From: Candidatus Brocadia pituitae
GTDB lineage: Bacteria; Planctomycetota; Brocadiia; Brocadiales; Brocadiaceae
Direction: 5' to 3'
Assembly: GCA_017347445.1 (NCBI GenBank)
Contig: AP021856.1
Span: 1,806,613-1,870,612, forward strand
DNA length: 64,000 nucleotides
The position numbers were made by a program, and so were the translations under genes. The notes under the pieces are model-generated. The model was not told where the DNA came from and searched no databases. It was given only the letters and a program-made list of their open reading frames with translations. This document shows, piece by piece, positions 46,181-55,974 of this stretch. Numbering within the stretch: the first letter of the stretch is position 1; the number at the start of each line of letters is the position of its first letter.

Positions 46181-47113
46181 ATGGGCGAATTTTCATTTAT
46201 AGAATGGCTTCGGAAATGGCAGAAAAGGCGTAAGGACGTTATGCTGGGGATCGGGGATGATTGTGCCGTTATAGACGTCTCCTCGGATAAGGCGTGTCTC
46301 ATTACGACAGATATGCTGGTAGATGGCACTCATTTCGATCTGAAAAAATGTACCGCTCAGGAGGCGGGCAGGAAGGCGATTGCCTGCAGTATCAGTGATG
46401 TGGCGGCTATGGGGTGTCAGCCAACCGTTGCGGTGATATCACTTTGTTTTCCTGATCATACTCCCGAGAAATTTGCAAGGGAACTCTATAAAGGTATATG
46501 GGGTATCTCAGATACCTATGGCATTGAGATTGTGGGTGGTGATATTATCAGTGGACGCAGTCCTTTCTGTATTAATGTTACCATGCTGGGAAGAGATGAA
46601 GGTTTAAAACCCATCAGGCGTTCGGGTGCAAGAATAGGGGATGCGATTCTGGTAACCGGGACGCTGGGAGGTTCAATTCTTGGCAGACATCTCTCGTTTG
46701 AGCCTCGGCTGAAAGAGGCGCTTGTTTTAAATAAGAACTTTGCGATACACGCCATGATTGATATTAGTGACGGGTTGACGGCGGATTTAAATCACATCCT
46801 GGAAGAGAGTGGTGCGGGTGCTATTCTCTATGAAGATCAAATTCCTGTTTCCCGTGCAGCGGTTGAATTATCAAAGAAAACCGGGTGTACACCGCTTCAC
46901 CATGCGTTATCCGACGGTGAGGATTACGAGTTGTTGATAACGTTATCGAAGGCGCAGGCAAAAAAGGTCTTGTCCTCCGGTTTGTTTGCCGGTGTAACAG
47001 TAAGCTGTATTGGAGAGATTGTGAAAGGACACGGTGTTCGGATGAAGTCTTCTGTCGGTGCTATCCGACTTATAAGACCTCGTGGGTATGAGCATCTGAA
47101 ATATAAGGAATGA
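46181..47113 (+). CDS. thiL: Thiamine-monophosphate kinase
   Basis: A 310-residue ThiL, which phosphorylates thiamine monophosphate to the active diphosphate with ATP. The N-terminal GIGDDCAVID metal/ATP motif, the TTDMLVDGTHF segment, the ACSISDVAAMG helix and GGDIISG loop are typical of the PurM/ThiL superfamily, and the ISDGLTADLNHILEESG and DGEDYELL motifs of the C-terminal half are ThiL-specific. Length is normal. It is transcribed away from the phosphoesterase. No TPP riboswitch is seen upstream. Nothing convincing is found in the 520 bp after it. Confidence 0.95.
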   Translation: MGEFSFIEWLRKWQKRRKDVMLGIGDDCAVIDVSSDKACLITTDMLVDGTHFDLKKCTAQEAGRKAIACSISDVAAMGCQPTVAVISLCFPDHTPEKFARELYKGIWGISDTYGIEIVGGDIISGRSPFCINVTMLGRDEGLKPIRRSGARIGDAILVTGTLGGSILGRHLSFEPRLKEALVLNKNFAIHAMIDISDGLTADLNHILEESGAGAILYEDQIPVSRAAVELSKKTGCTPLHHALSDGEDYELLITLSKAQAKKVLSSGLFAGVTVSCIGEIVKGHGVRMKSSVGAIRLIRPRGYEHLKYKE

Positions 47114-47633
47114 AAAAAGTAAATTGTCATTCTCCTTATCAAGCACGGGGCAAACTCTGTGAAAGCAGGAATTTCGTCTTTTTGACCACCCCATATACTC
47201 TCCTTCTTTATAAGGAAGGGATATTTAGTTTTTTTTATACTCTAACAATTTTGCACGACTGTGTGATGTCCATACACCTCCTCTAGCCAAATGGTAGTCA
47301 AAACGGAGCAAACACCATCTGATACGGCCGGAATTCACAAGAATGAACGGAAAATGAATTTGTGTTGCAAGCCATCAAAAAACAAGGTATTATAATCGAC
47401 ATAAGCATGCTTCTGGTCATTTGTAATAAATAGTAAAAAATACAAAATGCCATTCCTAATAATGGGTTTGTCGGTTTGGTTCAGATCGCGGACTTTTATT
47501 ATTGTCAGAAAAGAGATAACCGGTAAATCCTCCCGATGCTCGTAGATCAGACCAAAACCCACGTTTTTTCAAGATATAAGACGGTTTCACTTCATACGAA
47601 AATCATAGAAAATTTTTCAGGCAATGCACTTAT
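47114..47633. other. Intergenic region without recognised features
   Basis: 520 bp between thiL and the alkaline-phosphatase-family gene. Short frames exist but none has a domain or ribosome site. No strong hairpin or known repeat was noticed. The promoter of the next gene must lie near its end. Confidence 0.5.
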
Positions 47634-49028
47634 ATGGTAATTAATAAGAAAAAGGTTTTTGTGTTAGGTTTGGACTCCGTGCCGCCCGAACTTCTTTTCA
47701 ATCGTTGGTTGGATCAGTTGCCGAACATACAACGGTTGATTGCTCACAGCAGGTACGGCGAGATGAAGAGTACGATTCCTGCCATCACTTGCCCGGCCTG
47801 GATGTCCATGATGACAAGCGCTAACCCTGGAAGGTTGGGAATCTATGGGTTTAGAAACCGGTCGAGTTATGATTATGAGGGGTTGTCTTTTGCAAATTCA
47901 AAGACCGTTACTGTGGACACCGTGTGGGACATCCTGTCGAGGTTGGGAAAAAAGGTTGTAGTAATTGGGGTACCGATGACATATCCACCCAAACAGGTCA
48001 ATGGGTGTATGGTCACCTGCTTTATGACACCCGATACAAAAGGAGAGTATACCTATCCACCGGGACTGAAAACAGAGGTTGAGACTGTTTCAAAAGGCTA
48101 TATCCTTGATGTTGATGAGTTCAGGAGTGACAACAAGGAATCAATCTTAAAAGATATTTACTCCATGACGGAGAAGCGGTTCAGGCTCACGAGACACTTT
48201 ATCCGTTCGAAAGAATGGGATTTCTTTATGATGGTAGAAATGGGTCCCGACCGGATACATCATGCCTTTTGGAAATATTTTGATCAGGACCATCCCAAAT
48301 ATATGCCTGGTTCAAAGTTTCAGAACGCCATCCTGAATTACTATAAATACCTCGATGAGGAAATAGGCGAGACCTTCAAGCTTTTCGGTGACGATATCAT
48401 GACCCTTATTGTGTCCGATCATGGAGCCAAGAAGATGCTCGGCGGTATTTGCATCAACGAATGGCTCATTCAAAACGGCTACCTGAAATTGGTGCACTAT
48501 CCTGCAGAGACTACCCCCTTTAACAAACTTATCGTCGATTGGGAAAACACTATGGTCTGGGGAGAAGGTGGCTATTATGGACGGGTGTTTATGAATGTAA
48601 AGGGACGTGAACCTAAAGGAGTCATTGCACCCCAGCACTATGAACACGTAAGAAATGAACTGATAAAAAAGCTGGAAGATTTACGGGATGAAAAGGGGAA
48701 TACGATCAATACGAAGGTCTTTAAGCCGGAACAGATCTACTCAGTATGTAACGGCATACCCCCTGATTTAATTGTATATTATGGCGACCTCTTCTGGCGC
48801 TCGATCGGCAGCGTTGGGAACAGGTCGATTTGGGCAAGCGAAAACGACACCGGTCCCGATGATGCAAACCACTCCCAATACGGTATCTTTATTATGCACA
48901 ATGGTAATGACCCGGAGGGAATCCGGCTTCAGGGTGTCACCTTATATGACATCGCCCCGACGATATTGCATTACTTAGGTATCCGTGTCCCCGAAGATAT
49001 GGAAGGGAAAGTCATATCACGGTGTTAA
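47634..49028 (+). CDS. Alkaline-phosphatase-superfamily phosphodiesterase/pyrophosphatase
   Basis: A 464-residue enzyme of the type I phosphodiesterase/nucleotide pyrophosphatase clan. The first metal Asp is in VLGLDSVPPELL, the nucleophile Thr in PAITCPAWMSMMT, the middle metal ligands in EMGPDRIHHAFWKY, and the last in IVSDHGAKKM. No signal peptide is evident, so it acts in the cytoplasm. It is one of several similar families common in planctomycetes and archaea. cysC, an APS kinase, lies 243 bp downstream with a repeat between, so shared work on adenylylated sulfate or PAP is possible but not shown. Substrate unknown. Confidence 0.87.
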   Translation: MVINKKKVFVLGLDSVPPELLFNRWLDQLPNIQRLIAHSRYGEMKSTIPAITCPAWMSMMTSANPGRLGIYGFRNRSSYDYEGLSFANSKTVTVDTVWDILSRLGKKVVVIGVPMTYPPKQVNGCMVTCFMTPDTKGEYTYPPGLKTEVETVSKGYILDVDEFRSDNKESILKDIYSMTEKRFRLTRHFIRSKEWDFFMMVEMGPDRIHHAFWKYFDQDHPKYMPGSKFQNAILNYYKYLDEEIGETFKLFGDDIMTLIVSDHGAKKMLGGICINEWLIQNGYLKLVHYPAETTPFNKLIVDWENTMVWGEGGYYGRVFMNVKGREPKGVIAPQHYEHVRNELIKKLEDLRDEKGNTINTKVFKPEQIYSVCNGIPPDLIVYYGDLFWRSIGSVGNRSIWASENDTGPDDANHSQYGIFIMHNGNDPEGIRLQGVTLYDIAPTILHYLGIRVPEDMEGKVISRC

Positions 49029-49112
49029 GCGAATCTACTCCTGAGTTCCCTTCCAGAAGGGAGATTGAGGGATGGGTATTGTGAAGGTGGTCTTTGTTGT
49101 AAGTTCATGTTC

Positions 49113-49195
49113 GGGAATTTCAATTACCCCCCCATAATCCCTCCCGTAAACGGGGGGAAACAGGGGGGCTCCGGAGGCCTAATTCAACGTACAGG
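49113..49195. repeat. Dispersed repeat R1, copy 2
   Basis: Starts GGGAATTTCAATTACCCC and ends GGCCTAATTCA, with the same CCCATAATCCC core as copy 1 at 11764-11848. The centre pairs CCCGT with ACGGGG. Confidence 0.7.
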
Positions 49196-49271
49196 AATTA
49201 TAAATTTTTGTAATGCCACGCTAAAAAATACAGAGCATAGTCATTTTAAGATATGAAAGAGGATACAATAA

Positions 49272-49880
49272 ATGAACAAAGGTTTTACGGTTTGGTTTAC
49301 GGGCTTATCAGGTGCAGGGAAATCTACCCTCTCCCAGATCCTGGGGAAGAAACTCAAAGAATTTGGACGAAATGCTGAAATCCTGGATAAAGACCTGGTC
49401 AGTGCAAACCTCTGCCAGGATCTGGGTTTGACGAAAGATGACCGTGATATTTGTATCCAAAGGATTGCTTTTGTCTGTAAGTTACTCACGAGAAACGGTG
49501 TGGCTGTTCTTTCTCCTGCGATCTCTCCCTACCGTGAGGCCAGAGAAACGGCACGGAATGAGATTGAGCATTTTGTTGAGGTGTATGTAAAATGCCCCCG
49601 GGAGGTATGTGTGGAACGGGCAGTGAAGGGGTTATCCGGGAGGGCGCTAAAAGATAATGTGAAGGAGTTTGCAGGGATTTCAGATCCTTACGAAGAGCCA
49701 CTTAACCCCGATGTGGTGGTAGAAACTGATAAAGAAACTATAGAAGAATCTGCAAATAAGATTGTGCAAAAATTAATAGAACTTGGTTACATAAGTCAAA
49801 CAGGGTCGGCCGGACACGTCTATTCACCGGAAGAAGAAGATAAGATAAAGGAAAGGTTGTCGCGGCTGGGGTATCTCTAA
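49272..49880 (+). CDS. cysC: Adenylylsulfate (APS) kinase
   Basis: A 202-residue CysC, which makes PAPS from APS with ATP. The P-loop is GLSGAGKST. The substrate region reads LDKDLVSANLCQDLGLTKDDRD, where most CysC have LDGD.VR; the ISPYREARE motif and the GLSGRALK loop are intact. The C-terminal ~25 residues (SAGHVYSPEEEDKIKERLSRLGYL) are a helical extension. No sulfate adenylyltransferase is seen nearby. Product could feed sulfation of lipids or sugars rather than assimilation. A ribosome site is weak. The gene follows the alkaline-phosphatase-family gene on the same strand. Confidence 0.92.
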   Translation: MNKGFTVWFTGLSGAGKSTLSQILGKKLKEFGRNAEILDKDLVSANLCQDLGLTKDDRDICIQRIAFVCKLLTRNGVAVLSPAISPYREARETARNEIEHFVEVYVKCPREVCVERAVKGLSGRALKDNVKEFAGISDPYEEPLNPDVVVETDKETIEESANKIVQKLIELGYISQTGSAGHVYSPEEEDKIKERLSRLGYL

Positions 49881-50071
49881 TCATTTTTTCTTTTCTTTGG
49901 TGAAAGGAGTGTTTGCAGCTATAGCTCAATTCATTAATTATGCAATATAGCAATGGAAATAGATGCTGTTTAACATATCAGTATTTATTGGCATTTTACC
50001 TATTTGTCTTTCAAGAAATATTGCAAATATTATGAATAGGTCTATATGTTTCGTTATGAAACGGATGTGCA

Positions 50072-50770
50072 TTATTTTGTACCTGTTTTCTCTGCATAGG
50101 CTGATTCCACTATCTTTTTCGTCTTCGCTGCAAGTTTGGTGATGAGTTTATCCAGCCTGGGATTCAGGATAGGGCCTGCAGCCTTAGCAATAAGGCCAAG
50201 AAAGGCATTGTCGAACTTCAAATGAGCGGACGTATTCACCATTTCATATGGGCCCGCCTCGTCATTATGTGTTGTGTACTCAACCTCCAAAACGATAGCG
50301 CCGGAAAAATTAAAAAAAACCTTGGCATTGCCATGTCCCAGATAGGTTACCTTGTGAGGCTGCTGTTCCACTAAAGCAAACTCACCTGTGATGTTTTTTG
50401 ATGGCATTTGTATGCCATATCGTCCTTTCCCTCTAACCTCAAGGATCAAATCTTTTTTCTTAAAATCTTTTCCGTGTTTGGTGAGTTCCTCTACATGTTC
50501 CATAAAATATTCGAGCGTTTTCCGGTCGGTACGGACTGGAAGTGGTTTCTGAATTCTTGTGATGGTGCTGTTACCAATGATGTCGTGCGCCCGGTTGGTT
50601 TGCTCAGATGCCGGGCACAAGGTGCTGGTAAGTAATGTGCAGATGAGCAACGTCAGACAGGTCACAGAAAAGCAAATATTTTTTCCTGTCAGTGGCGTGT
50701 AACAAAGTTTATACCACCAGGTAGCTATGATATTTCTGTGTATTCCGTAAGAACGAAATGCTTGCAACAT
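50072..50770 (-). CDS. Unknown exported protein
   Basis: A 232-residue protein with a long N-region and a hydrophobic segment at about 32-52, ending near CPASEQ, probably a signal peptide or anchor. The mature part is a mixed alpha/beta domain with LEVRGKGRYGIQMPSK, a strand VFFNFSGAIVLEVEYT, and a C-terminal helix rich in Lys. The pattern recalls SRPBCC/START-like proteins but is not certain. The first ATG could be too early; a Met closer to the hydrophobic part is not available. It is 142 bp downstream of the carbonic anhydrase gene on the same strand, with a hairpin between. No function assigned. Confidence 0.65.
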   Translation of the reverse strand: MLQAFRSYGIHRNIIATWWYKLCYTPLTGKNICFSVTCLTLLICTLLTSTLCPASEQTNRAHDIIGNSTITRIQKPLPVRTDRKTLEYFMEHVEELTKHGKDFKKKDLILEVRGKGRYGIQMPSKNITGEFALVEQQPHKVTYLGHGNAKVFFNFSGAIVLEVEYTTHNDEAGPYEMVNTSAHLKFDNAFLGLIAKAAGPILNPRLDKLITKLAAKTKKIVESAYAEKTGTK

Positions 50771-50849
50771 TGTAATATAATTAAATGAGAAGTGGGGGAT
50801 GATGTCTGATGTACAAGAGAATACAAGACGGAAACGGAAGTCATCACAA

Positions 50850-50880
50850 GGGCACTACGTCCAGAATATACGGAGTGCCC
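50850..50880 (-). terminator. Hairpin between carbonic anhydrase and the downstream gene
   Basis: GGGCACT (50850-50856) pairs with AGTGCCC (50874-50880), extended by CGT/ACG after one mismatch. It lies downstream of the carbonic anhydrase stop on the minus strand. No long T run, so it may be a weak terminator or mRNA end. Confidence 0.5.
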
Positions 50881-50912
50881 CGATATACGATGAAAATTAC
50901 AGAGATGCTGGT

Positions 50913-51692
50913 CTAATTGCTCTCCTTTACCACACGGCCATGAACATGTTGAATCGGCCTTGCGTCATGCTTGAATAGCGAATGAAATTTGTGCAATCCT
51001 GCTGCCGACACTTCAATTGGCGTCTTTAAGATTAACCAATTCACGTTTTCTGTGCATGGTGGTGTGGTAAGTGAACCGGGATAGGCATAATATGCTTTGG
51101 TATTCTTGGGAAGGAGCTGGCTTGCGCATATCTTTATATCAGAAACAATATGTTCTGTGCCCACATCTTTTGGAAAGTTGCTCCACAGGGTTTTTATGAA
51201 GGCATTTTCTTTGCCCTTGTCAATGAGCACAGCGACCACTGCGAGATGGCCATGGTCACCCTTGTGTACTAAATGCGCCTCCATATCGTAATGTTTCCCA
51301 TGTATGACGTGCTCACTTGGCGTATGAAAGTGGAACTGCACAAGGTCATATTTCTTATGGCCGATAGTTATGTAGCTACCCTTTTCATAGTTGACCTGAA
51401 TGGTGTGACCATTGTTGATAATCTTTAAAGGGGTTGGGTGGTAATGAAAGAAGATCTCGTCCAGTTTGGCCTTTTCTGTTACGGTAATACTGATAGGTGA
51501 TTGCATATCGCCAATTTTGCAGTGCCATTTTTCGAGCACGAGTCTGTCCCAATGGTCAGGCCCCATCTCCCCTTCGTAATCCCAGTGGACTGAAGGGCTT
51601 TGTGTGCCTGAATTGGCTAGCACATCTGTTAAGCCAAGAAAAGAAAGAGACAAGAACGTTATTACTAAAATAACCTGTTTTATGGCATTCAT
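50913..51692 (-). CDS. Alpha-type carbonic anhydrase, exported
   Basis: A 259-residue protein with a signal peptide (about 1-27, ending VLANSG). It hydrates CO2 to bicarbonate. The zinc-binding His are in QFHFHTPSEH (two) and MEAHLVH (one), and the QSPISI, SLTTPPCTENVNW and NGHTIQVNY motifs confirm the alpha class. A strong ribosome site (GAAAGGAGAAACG) precedes the ATG. Exported location implies action in the periplasm or anammoxosome, where anammox consumes and produces protons and where carbonate supply to carbon fixation matters. It is the first gene of a minus-strand pair. Confidence 0.95.
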   Translation of the reverse strand: MNAIKQVILVITFLSLSFLGLTDVLANSGTQSPSVHWDYEGEMGPDHWDRLVLEKWHCKIGDMQSPISITVTEKAKLDEIFFHYHPTPLKIINNGHTIQVNYEKGSYITIGHKKYDLVQFHFHTPSEHVIHGKHYDMEAHLVHKGDHGHLAVVAVLIDKGKENAFIKTLWSNFPKDVGTEHIVSDIKICASQLLPKNTKAYYAYPGSLTTPPCTENVNWLILKTPIEVSAAGLHKFHSLFKHDARPIQHVHGRVVKESN

Positions 51693-51989
51693 CGTTTCTC
51701 CTTTCTCTATAATAATGAAATTAGTCCTTCATCGACTGCTTACAATAGAGTAATAGTGGCAAGGGCTACCATGCTATCACGGGGGTTTGAAATTCCTGAA
51801 CATGAAAATATTGGTCATTTGATAAAATCGTCCTCTCGAAAATTTTGCTTTTTATAGCATTCTTACGGTTTTCTGTCAATTGAGAAATTTTACAGATGTT
51901 GCATCTCAGGATGAGTTATGTATTGACAGCCGATATGTGGTTTATTATTATTCAAAATATCCCATTCTATCTACGTAAAATTAAATATT

Positions 51990-52120
51990 CCTGGATCTTA
52001 AATTAGGCTGCCATAGGCAGCGACTTTGCGTTACTTTGTCATTCCCGTGTAAACGGGAATCCAGATTCCTCAAAAAGGTGCATAGATTCCCACGTTCGTG
52101 GGGATGACATACTAAAAACA
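51990..52120. repeat. Dispersed repeat R2, copy 1
   Basis: TAGGCTGCCATAGGCAGCG contains an inverted repeat (CTGCC/GGCAG) and is matched at about 58995-59020. It is followed by TCATTCCCGTGTAAACGGGAA and a later GATTCCCACGTTCGTGGGGA, both short palindromes of a repeat type common in environmental genomes. The rest of 51693-52222 shows no gene. Confidence 0.6.
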
Positions 52121-52222
52121 AGATGCTTTGAAATTCCTATACGTTAAACTATCTTATTTTTTTTACCTGCCTGGTTAACACATGATTGAAGGCATGCAGG
52201 GGGGAAGGAACGGACAACTTCT

Positions 52223-55200
52223 ATGCGAAAAATTAATTCAATGTTTTTGTGTTGTGTGTTTATGTTGATGCTTTGCCTTGACGGGAGTGGGCTATGCGGT
52301 GATGGGGTGGAAAAGGGAGAAGAACGATTTTTAACAAATATCCGTCAATTAACGTATCAGGGGAAAAGCGCCGGTGAGGGATATTTTTCATCAGACGGGA
52401 AATATCTGATATTCCAGAGCGAACGTGACCCCGAAAATCCTTTTTACCAGATTTATATGATGAGTCTGGAAACCGGGGACACTAACAGAATTTCTCCAGG
52501 AACAGGAAAAACTACCTGTTCGTTTTTCAGACCTAATTCTGACGAGGTGCTCTTTGCGTCAAGCCACCTTGATCCTGATGCAAAGGCAAAACAGCAGGCG
52601 GAAATTGAATTCCGCGCTTCAGGCAAAAAACGCCGTTTTACGTGGGACTACGACACACAGTACGACATCTTTTCCGCCAAGCGCGATGGCAGTGCATTGA
52701 AGCGTTTAACAAACGCACTTGGTTATGATGCGGAAGGCGCTTACTCTCCAGACGGAAGCAAAATTGTGTTTTGTTCACTGCGTGATGCGTATCCCACAAA
52801 AAAGCTTTCGCCGGAAGATCAAAAGCGCTTGGAAACCAATCCAGGCTACTTTGGTGAGATCTATATTATGAACGCCGATGGCTCTGACCAGAAACGATTA
52901 ACCACCTCAGATGGATACGACGGAGGGCCATTTTTCAGCCCTGATGGTGAACGGATTATCTGGCGGCATTTCAGCGAGAGTGGCATGCTGGCAGATATCT
53001 ACACCATGAAGCTTGATGGATCGGATGTGTGCCGGCTGACCGATTTTGGGTCAATGTCCTGGGCTCCTTACTATCATCCATCGGGTGAGTACGTCATCTT
53101 CCACTCGAATAAACAGGGATTCACAAATTGCGAACTCTTTCTTGTTGATACCCGTGGAGAAAAAGAGCCCGTACGCGTAACGTTTACGGACCGGTTCGAT
53201 GGTTTGCCGGTATTTTCACCTGATGGTAAACAGCTTTCCTGGACTTCCGGACGCACCGCAAACAGTGATTCTCAATTATTTATGGCTGCATGGAATCATG
53301 AAGCAGCACGGGAGGCCTTACAATTATCCGGCAAAAGATCTGCATCTCAGGCAATACCGCAGACTTACCCTGCCGATAAGATGAATCAAGGCACCGGAAC
53401 TGACCCTGTACGGAAACAACATGATGAGAGCATGAGCGGGACATACCGGTTTTCACCGGACATTACTTCCTCTGATCTTCGTGCACAGGTACAATACCTG
53501 GCTTCTGATGGATTGGAAGGCAGGATGACGGGTAGCCGGGGCACGCAAATGGCCGCTCATTATATTGCCGGCTATTTTAATGAGATTGGATTAAGGCCGC
53601 TTAATGGTATGGGCAGTTATTTTCAGGAATTTCCTTTTGTCTCAGGATCGAAATTGATCCCGGATCAAAACCACTTTCAAATAATGAGAGAGGGGAAAGG
53701 AACAGAAACGGTGTCGTTTGAGATCGAAAAAGATTTTCTCCCCCTGGCGTTTACTGCCAATGGTACGGTGGAAGGAGAGGTGGTTTTTGCCGGCTACGGA
53801 CTGTCCATTGCGGGAAACGAAGGGCATCGATATGATTCATATGCCGGTATTGACGTAAAAGATAAAGTGGTACTGATTCTGCACCACGTCCCTGAAAAGG
53901 TTGATCTGAAGAGACACCTCGAACTCAGCCGGTACGCCGGCTTGCGTTATAAGGCGCTGCTGGCGCGTGAACGCGGTGCGAAGGCACTTTTAGTTGTCAT
54001 TGGACCGGGTTCTGCCGGCTCAGGAAAATTGATCCCGCTTTCCAGTGATAAGGCATCCGCAGGATCGGGAATCAGCGTGGTCTCTATAACTGGCACGATG
54101 GCCGAAGCGCTCTTTGCTGGTTCCGGTAAAAATCTTGGAACTGCCCAAACGGGACTGGATGTAGAAAATCCACAGATCGAGGGGAGTTTTCCTTTACCGA
54201 AGGTGAGGGTAAAGATTGCCACTGCGGTTGAACAAATAAATGAAACCGACCGTAACGTCCTTGGTTTTTTATCACCCGGCGAAGGAAGCGACAGTGCGGA
54301 GTGTATTATCATTGGTGCTCACTATGACCATATCGGATACGGAGGTGCCGATTCGCTGGCGCATAAGGGTGAAGAAGGCCAGATACACAATGGCGCCGAT
54401 GATAATGCATCGGGTGTATCTATCGTGCTGGAATTAGCCTCTTCCCTTGCTGAAGAACGAAGAAAGAATCCCCAGGCACTGAAGCGCGGAATTGTGTTTG
54501 CCCTCTGGTCTGGGGAAGAAATGGGATGTCTTGGATCTTCCTTTTTTACCAGACATCCCATGGTTCCTCTGAAAAGCGTTATCGCTTACATGAATTTCGA
54601 TATGGTGGGACGGCTGAGAGAAAACAACCTGATTGTCGAGGGGGTTGGTTCGTCCAACATCTGGGCTCGCCTCATTGAAAAATCCAATGTAAAGGCGGGA
54701 TTTCACGTAAAATTGATTCATGACCCGTACCAACCCTCCGATGTCAGCTCATTTTACCCGAAGGGTATACCGGTAGTCCATTTCTTTACCGGTAGCCACG
54801 AGGATTACAACCGGCCTACGGATGATCCAGCAACCCTGAATTATGACGGTATGGTAAAGATTGCTGAATTTACGCGAAACATGGCGCTGGATTTGGTTCA
54901 ACTGGCAGAACGTCCGGATTATATAAAGGTTAAGCAGTCGGAAGGACAGAGTGTGGAAAAGGTTACGCGGAGGACTTCCTGGGGAACGATACCGGATTTT
55001 ACCGCTGAAACAAAGGAAGGGGTAAAGATCAATACGGTGAAAAAGGATGGACCTGCAGATAAGGCAGGTATGAAAGACGGAGATATTGTTGTCGAAATTG
55101 CAGGTAATAAGATTACCAATCTTTACGATTATAATTACCTGATGGATATTGCGGGGTCCGGCAAGCCCATCGAAGTAACCATACTCAGGAATGGTAAGCG

Positions 55201-55237
55201 TGAAATATTGACCATTGTGCCGGTAGCGCGCAAGTAG
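52223..55237 (+). CDS. Exported beta-propeller / M28 aminopeptidase / PDZ protein
   Basis: A 1004-residue protein with a signal peptide (about 1-25). Residues ~40-375 are TolB/PD40-type propeller repeats (SPDGSKIVF, FSPDGERIIW, HPSGEYVIFHS). Residues ~415-890 are an M28-type zinc peptidase: IGAHYDHIG, GADDNASG, WSGEEMG, FDMVGR, and VVHFFTGSHEDYNRPTDD give the two-metal site. An apparent PA-like insert (about 500-630) precedes the catalytic core. Residues ~920-1000 are a PDZ domain (KDGPADKAGMKDGDIVVEIAG). It probably degrades peptides in the periplasm or outside. Three domains in one chain is a known but less common arrangement; propeller plus M28 may capture substrate. Confidence 0.9.
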   Translation: MRKINSMFLCCVFMLMLCLDGSGLCGDGVEKGEERFLTNIRQLTYQGKSAGEGYFSSDGKYLIFQSERDPENPFYQIYMMSLETGDTNRISPGTGKTTCSFFRPNSDEVLFASSHLDPDAKAKQQAEIEFRASGKKRRFTWDYDTQYDIFSAKRDGSALKRLTNALGYDAEGAYSPDGSKIVFCSLRDAYPTKKLSPEDQKRLETNPGYFGEIYIMNADGSDQKRLTTSDGYDGGPFFSPDGERIIWRHFSESGMLADIYTMKLDGSDVCRLTDFGSMSWAPYYHPSGEYVIFHSNKQGFTNCELFLVDTRGEKEPVRVTFTDRFDGLPVFSPDGKQLSWTSGRTANSDSQLFMAAWNHEAAREALQLSGKRSASQAIPQTYPADKMNQGTGTDPVRKQHDESMSGTYRFSPDITSSDLRAQVQYLASDGLEGRMTGSRGTQMAAHYIAGYFNEIGLRPLNGMGSYFQEFPFVSGSKLIPDQNHFQIMREGKGTETVSFEIEKDFLPLAFTANGTVEGEVVFAGYGLSIAGNEGHRYDSYAGIDVKDKVVLILHHVPEKVDLKRHLELSRYAGLRYKALLARERGAKALLVVIGPGSAGSGKLIPLSSDKASAGSGISVVSITGTMAEALFAGSGKNLGTAQTGLDVENPQIEGSFPLPKVRVKIATAVEQINETDRNVLGFLSPGEGSDSAECIIIGAHYDHIGYGGADSLAHKGEEGQIHNGADDNASGVSIVLELASSLAEERRKNPQALKRGIVFALWSGEEMGCLGSSFFTRHPMVPLKSVIAYMNFDMVGRLRENNLIVEGVGSSNIWARLIEKSNVKAGFHVKLIHDPYQPSDVSSFYPKGIPVVHFFTGSHEDYNRPTDDPATLNYDGMVKIAEFTRNMALDLVQLAERPDYIKVKQSEGQSVEKVTRRTSWGTIPDFTAETKEGVKINTVKKDGPADKAGMKDGDIVVEIAGNKITNLYDYNYLMDIAGSGKPIEVTILRNGKREILTIVPVARK

Positions 55238-55404
55238 CCTGCATGTCTTCACGATTGTCCCTGGAACCGCATTGCCAGACAAGTTCTCACAAAAGGAAGG
55301 TGTCTTTGCTGTTTCTTAAACGGGTTGCTTAGTATGGAAAAGAGTTTCAGGTGGATGGGGATTTCCTGAGACAGAATACTTTTTGTCTTTTAAAGGAGCA
55401 TGAG

Positions 55405-55974
55405 ATGAAAAAATTTCTTGTAACAAATTTTATAGCGTTTAGCTTAACGGGCACGATAGCCGGACACGTTTATGCAGGATGGCGTCCGTCAGAAATGGAT
55501 GCTGCAACGGCTCACAAAGTTGACATCACACAAACGTACGCAGCAAAGACCATCACAGATTTTAAAAATTATTATCCTTATTTGGATATCTATTTTGAAA
55601 AGGCATACGGTTATGCGGTGTTTCCAACGGTAACAAAGGGGGGGTTGGGTATAGGTGCTGCCCACGGTAAAGGGGATGTTTTTGAAAAGGGAAGCTTCAT
55701 TGGCACCGCAAATATGATACAAGTGACTCTTGGTGCACAAATTGGCGGTCAGCAATACAGCGAGATCATTTTTTTTAGGGATAAGGTCGCCCTTGAAGAC
55801 TTCAAGGCTAATAAGGTTAAATTAGGGGCACAAGCTTCCGCAATAGCTGCCACCTCCGGGGTTTCTGCAGATGCAGCTTATAGTGAAGGAGTTGCAGTCT
55901 TTACCTTATCAAAAACGGGTTTAATGTACGAGGCATCGATAGCGGGGCAAAAATTTACCTTTAAACCGAAGTAA
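55405..55974 (+). CDS. Exported SYLF (Ysc84-like) lipid-binding protein
   Basis: A 189-residue protein with a signal peptide (about 1-24, ending VYAGW). The mature part is a SYLF/Ysc84 domain: KAYGYAVFPTVTKGGLGIG, the GAAHGKGDVFEKG turn, the VTLGAQIGGQQYSEIIFF strand and the TLSKTGLMYEASIAGQKF end. The family binds phospholipid and often occurs in exported proteins of bacteria. ATG 55405 is chosen because AAGGAG lies just before it and the signal begins there. It is 170 bp after the M28 gene, same strand, probably its own promoter. No partner is visible. Confidence 0.88.
   Translation: MKKFLVTNFIAFSLTGTIAGHVYAGWRPSEMDAATAHKVDITQTYAAKTITDFKNYYPYLDIYFEKAYGYAVFPTVTKGGLGIGAAHGKGDVFEKGSFIGTANMIQVTLGAQIGGQQYSEIIFFRDKVALEDFKANKVKLGAQASAIAATSGVSADAAYSEGVAVFTLSKTGLMYEASIAGQKFTFKPK

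Noticed and set aside
47335-47562. 75-residue minus-strand frame
   Set aside because: AT-rich intergenic DNA, no ribosome site or recognised pattern.
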